Below, in pieces: positions 61,771-64,000 of a DNA stretch of 64,000 bases. Position 1 is the stretch's first letter, and the number at the start of each line of letters is the position of its first letter. The stretch is from assembly GCF_022758295.1 (NCBI RefSeq), contig NZ_JALDWJ010000009.1, forward strand, positions 1 through 64,000. Reading direction: 5' to 3'. The notes below the pieces were generated by a model. The model ran no database searches, was not told where the DNA came from, and worked only from the letters and a program-made list of their open reading frames with translations. The translations under genes were made by a program, and so were the position numbers. Source of the stretch: Lysobacter sp. CFH 32150. Its GTDB lineage: Bacteria > Pseudomonadota > Gammaproteobacteria > Xanthomonadales > Xanthomonadaceae.

Positions 61771-62660
61771 TATTTCGCCCGCTTCGCGCCCTTGCGCTTG
61801 GGTGCTTCGGCCTCTTCGACTTCCAATGCCGGTACCTGTTTGGCCGGTTTGCGCGTGGCCTTGGTGGCGGCCTTGCCCTTCACCGCGCCCTTCTTCTCCA
61901 GGCTGGCGCGCAATGCCTCCATGAGGTCGATGATCTGGGCGCCGCCTTCGGGCTCCTCGGCCATCGTGATTTCCTGGCCTTCCACTTTCTGCTGCACCGC
62001 GGCTTCGACGCGCTCGGCGACGTCGTCCTTGTACTGGCTCGGATCGAAGGTGCTGCTGCTCTGCGCATCGATCAACTGCTGCGCGAGTTTCAATTCCGCC
62101 GGCTTGACGTCGGTCTTGGGGATGTCGATCTCGCTGATCGCGCGCACTTCGCTGTCGTACAGCAGCTGCTGCATGACCAGGCCGTCCTCGACCGGGCGGA
62201 TCATCACGATGTAGGACTTGCCGCGCGCGGCCCAGTGGCCGATCGCGCAGCGGCCCGATTCGCGCAACGCCTTCGCCAGCAGCGCATAGGGTTTGGCGCC
62301 GCCCTTGTCCGGGGCGAGGTAGTAGGCCTTGTCGAAGTACACCGGATCGATCGCGCTGATCGGCACGAACTCGGTGATGTCGGCGCTGTGCGTACCGGTT
62401 TCTTCGAGCGCCTTCAGTTCCTCCGGCGTGAACATCACGTACTGGTCCTTGGCGAACTCGTAGCCCTTGACCATGTCCTCGCGCGAGATCGGGATGTTCT
62501 CCCGCGCGCAGAAGTACTGCTGCTTCACCCGCGACCCGCAGGCCTTGTGCAGGAAGTTGAAGGCAATGCCGCCCTTGGACTCGGTGGCGGAATAGAGCTT
62601 GACCGGGATGGCCACCAGGCCGAATGAGACGGTCAGCGATGCGATCGAACGTGCAGCCAT
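61770..62660 (-). CDS. ku: Non-homologous end-joining protein Ku
   Basis: 296 residues. Homodimeric ring binding DNA double-strand ends and recruiting LigD. Bacterial Ku core: MAARSIASLTVSFGLVAIPVKLYSA at the N-terminus, KGYEFAKDQYVMFTPEELKAL, GKSYIVMIRPVEDGLVMQQL and PAELKLAQQLI. A Lys/Ala-rich C-terminal tail (about 255-296) is typical of the DNA-binding extension. Start 18 bp after the ligD stop, same strand, so ligD and ku are one operon. Confidence 0.95.
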   Translation of the reverse strand: MAARSIASLTVSFGLVAIPVKLYSATESKGGIAFNFLHKACGSRVKQQYFCARENIPISREDMVKGYEFAKDQYVMFTPEELKALEETGTHSADITEFVPISAIDPVYFDKAYYLAPDKGGAKPYALLAKALRESGRCAIGHWAARGKSYIVMIRPVEDGLVMQQLLYDSEVRAISEIDIPKTDVKPAELKLAQQLIDAQSSSTFDPSQYKDDVAERVEAAVQQKVEGQEITMAEEPEGGAQIIDLMEALRASLEKKGAVKGKAATKATRKPAKQVPALEVEEAEAPKRKGAKRAK

Positions 62661-62678
62661 GACTGCTTCTCCGATGGT

Positions 62679-64000
62679 TCAGGCCTTGCCGCCCTTCAGG
62701 GCTCGCGCCAGGTCCTGCTTGTGTTTGAGGGCATCGCTCCAGCGATCGCCCGTGCGGGAGAGCCGCTTTATCACATTCGTCATGCGGAAGTCGAGTGGAT
62801 GGGCCTTGGCCAGCTCATCCCAGTCCAGCGGCATCGACACCGGCGCCCCGGGTGCGCCGCGCGGGGAATAAGCCACGTTCAAGGTCTTCCCGCGCACGTT
62901 CATGTTGTGGTCCATGAAGATCTTGCCGGTGCGCTTGGGCACGCTCCACTCCATGGTGATGTCCTTAGGGTGCAGGCGCATCAGGTGCCGGCTGACCAGT
63001 TCGGACACATGGCGCGCCTCGTCGAAATCGAGCGTGCGCTTGATCGGGACGAACACGTGCAGGCCGGTCTTGCCCGATGTCTTGACGATGGGTTCCAGTT
63101 TCATGCCTTGCAGCAGTTCCCGCAGGGCAAAAGCAATGTCCTTGCCCTTTTCGAACGCGACCGTGTTGAGCTCCGGTTCCGCACCTTTCGCTTCCTTGCC
63201 GGAGTAGATGTAGGGATCGATGTCGAACACGACGTAATCGGGATAGTTCAGCACCGAGGCTTCCAGCGACTCGATCGAACTCGAATAGTCGGTGGACTTC
63301 GACTTCGCATCGGGGCCGGGTTTCGCGCGCGAATGCCAGACATGGAATTCGAGCGTCCCTGACTGCGCCAGCCACAGCAGCGAGGGCAGGTTGTTGCACA
63401 GCAGGTACTCGTGGCGTTCGTCCTTGTGTTCCGAGAACACGGTGACGGTCTCGGTGAATGCCGGGCGTTCCTGCGTCCAGTGTTTCTGGAAGAAACGTTG
63501 TCCATCGATGCCGTCCGGCATGCGGATCATGGTGAGCGGGCGGTCGGCCAGGTGCGGCAGCATCAGCGGCGACACCTGCGCGAGATAGCGCAGCAGGTCG
63601 CGCTTGGTCAGCGCGGGTTGCTGCAAGGCTTCGTCGGCGGGCCAGTAGACGCGATCGAGGTTGCTGAGGCGGATGCTGTGCTGGCCGACAGCGAGTTCGA
63701 TGGCCTTCTTCGTGTTGTCGAGTTGGGCAAGGACTTCGTCGATTTCCTTCGTGCCGGGGGCTGCCTTCTTGCTCTTTTTCTGTTCGTCATTCGCGGGCAG
63801 TGGAGCTGCCTGCTTTGTTTTCAAGGCACTGGATCCCTGCTTCCGCAGGGATGACGATGACGTACTCGAAGGTTTATGGCTCTCGATGCGGTGCACGGTC
63901 TTCGGATCGACGTCGTCGCGCAGCCTCAGGAAGATCGGTGCGCGCAGGGATCCGTCTTCCGTCCATTGCTGGAAATTCACTTCGACAACCAATTCTGGCT
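62679..64000 (-). CDS. ligD: ATP-dependent DNA ligase D, C-terminal part (partial)
   Basis: Cut by the right edge; 440 C-terminal residues. The first 30 (VEVNFQQWTEDGSLRAPIF) are the end of the ligase OB-fold. A Ser/Lys-rich linker follows, then a primase-like polymerase domain with the metal motif VVFDIDP, the HVFVPIKRTLDF strand and the MDHNMNVRGKTLNVAYSPRG block. The order ligase-then-polymerase is that of many proteobacterial LigD proteins. It fills gaps and seals ends with Ku. The linker contains a translated REP-like palindrome (see repeat at 63833). Confidence 0.95.
   Translation of the reverse strand, partial: PELVVEVNFQQWTEDGSLRAPIFLRLRDDVDPKTVHRIESHKPSSTSSSSLRKQGSSALKTKQAAPLPANDEQKKSKKAAPGTKEIDEVLAQLDNTKKAIELAVGQHSIRLSNLDRVYWPADEALQQPALTKRDLLRYLAQVSPLMLPHLADRPLTMIRMPDGIDGQRFFQKHWTQERPAFTETVTVFSEHKDERHEYLLCNNLPSLLWLAQSGTLEFHVWHSRAKPGPDAKSKSTDYSSSIESLEASVLNYPDYVVFDIDPYIYSGKEAKGAEPELNTVAFEKGKDIAFALRELLQGMKLEPIVKTSGKTGLHVFVPIKRTLDFDEARHVSELVSRHLMRLHPKDITMEWSVPKRTGKIFMDHNMNVRGKTLNVAYSPRGAPGAPVSMPLDWDELAKAHPLDFRMTNVIKRLSRTGDRWSDALKHKQDLARALKGGKA
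63833..63852. repeat. REP-like palindrome inside ligD coding sequence
   Basis: Perfect palindrome ATCCCTGC-TTCC-GCAGGGAT, flanked by CACTGG and GACGATGACG, the form of a repeat family widespread between genes in xanthomonads and other bacteria. It is read in frame on the minus strand as SSLRKQGSSA in the LigD linker. Confidence 0.78.

Overview
This 64 kb window is high-GC chromosomal DNA from a gammaproteobacterium, most likely of the Xanthomonadales/Lysobacteraceae (Lysobacter-, Luteimonas- or Thermomonas-like). That placement rests on core-gene order (pyrG-kdsA-eno-ftsB-ispD-ispF-truD-smr-surE-pcm-yqaA-nlpD; rlmE-ftsH-folP; miaA-hfq-hflX-hflK-hflC-purA), many secreted peptidases, a TonB receptor paired with a TPR-sulfotransferase, and REP-type repeats beginning GTAGGAGCGGCTT. 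I found no rRNA, tRNA, CRISPR array, insertion sequence or prophage. Both ends cut genes: an exported protease precursor on the left and ligD on the right.

Layout. 1-4.8 kb: start of a secreted metalloprotease precursor, a DadA-like FAD oxidoreductase with an N-formylglutamate deformylase, and a secreted S9 peptidase read towards them. 4.9-7.8 kb: parE and a low-complexity secreted protein. 7.8-19.7 kb: a long, tightly packed housekeeping run for CTP, KDO, enolase, cell division (ftsB), isoprenoids (ispD/ispF), tRNA pseudouridylation, damage response (surE, pcm) and the amidase activator nlpD; an exonuclease-like lipoprotein sits where rpoS is found in E. coli. 19.7-25.8 kb: Mth938-like protein, yhbY, rlmE, ftsH, a TPR membrane protein and folP. 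25.8-32 kb: TPR-sulfotransferase plus TonB-dependent receptor, then putP. 32-38.5 kb: miaA-hfq-hflX-hflK-hflC-DUF2065-purA.

38.6-50 kb is more accessory: an exported M1 aminopeptidase, a Tat-type lipoprotein hydrolase divergent from an XRE regulator with two palindromic operators between them, a phospholipase D/cardiolipin synthase-like protein, and a MocR regulator divergent from a cupin-TlpA-DsbD operon that looks like a periplasmic reducing pathway. 50-60.4 kb holds the least familiar genes: a rubredoxin-MBL protein with an altered metal motif, small lipoproteins, a metzincin with Gln in place of the first zinc His, a duplicated Cys-rich secreted protein, an AraC/GyrI regulator, an ECF sigma factor with two small membrane proteins, a trypsin-like protease without a signal peptide followed by an SH3-type lipoprotein, and a large MalT-like LuxR regulator. 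60.7-64 kb is a non-homologous end-joining operon read leftwards: ligD (partial), ku and a MerR/TPR protein, with a long inverted repeat filling the gap after ku.

Repeats. Two REP pairs of one family (15.1 and 37.1 kb), a different inverted repeat that abuts the miaA start, a multi-hairpin cluster at 41.3 kb, a REP-like palindrome read in frame inside ligD, and the ku-flanking inverted repeat mark the intergenic spaces. Seven convincing intrinsic terminators separate the transcription units, and one further terminator-like hairpin (60.6 kb) has no gene in front of it.
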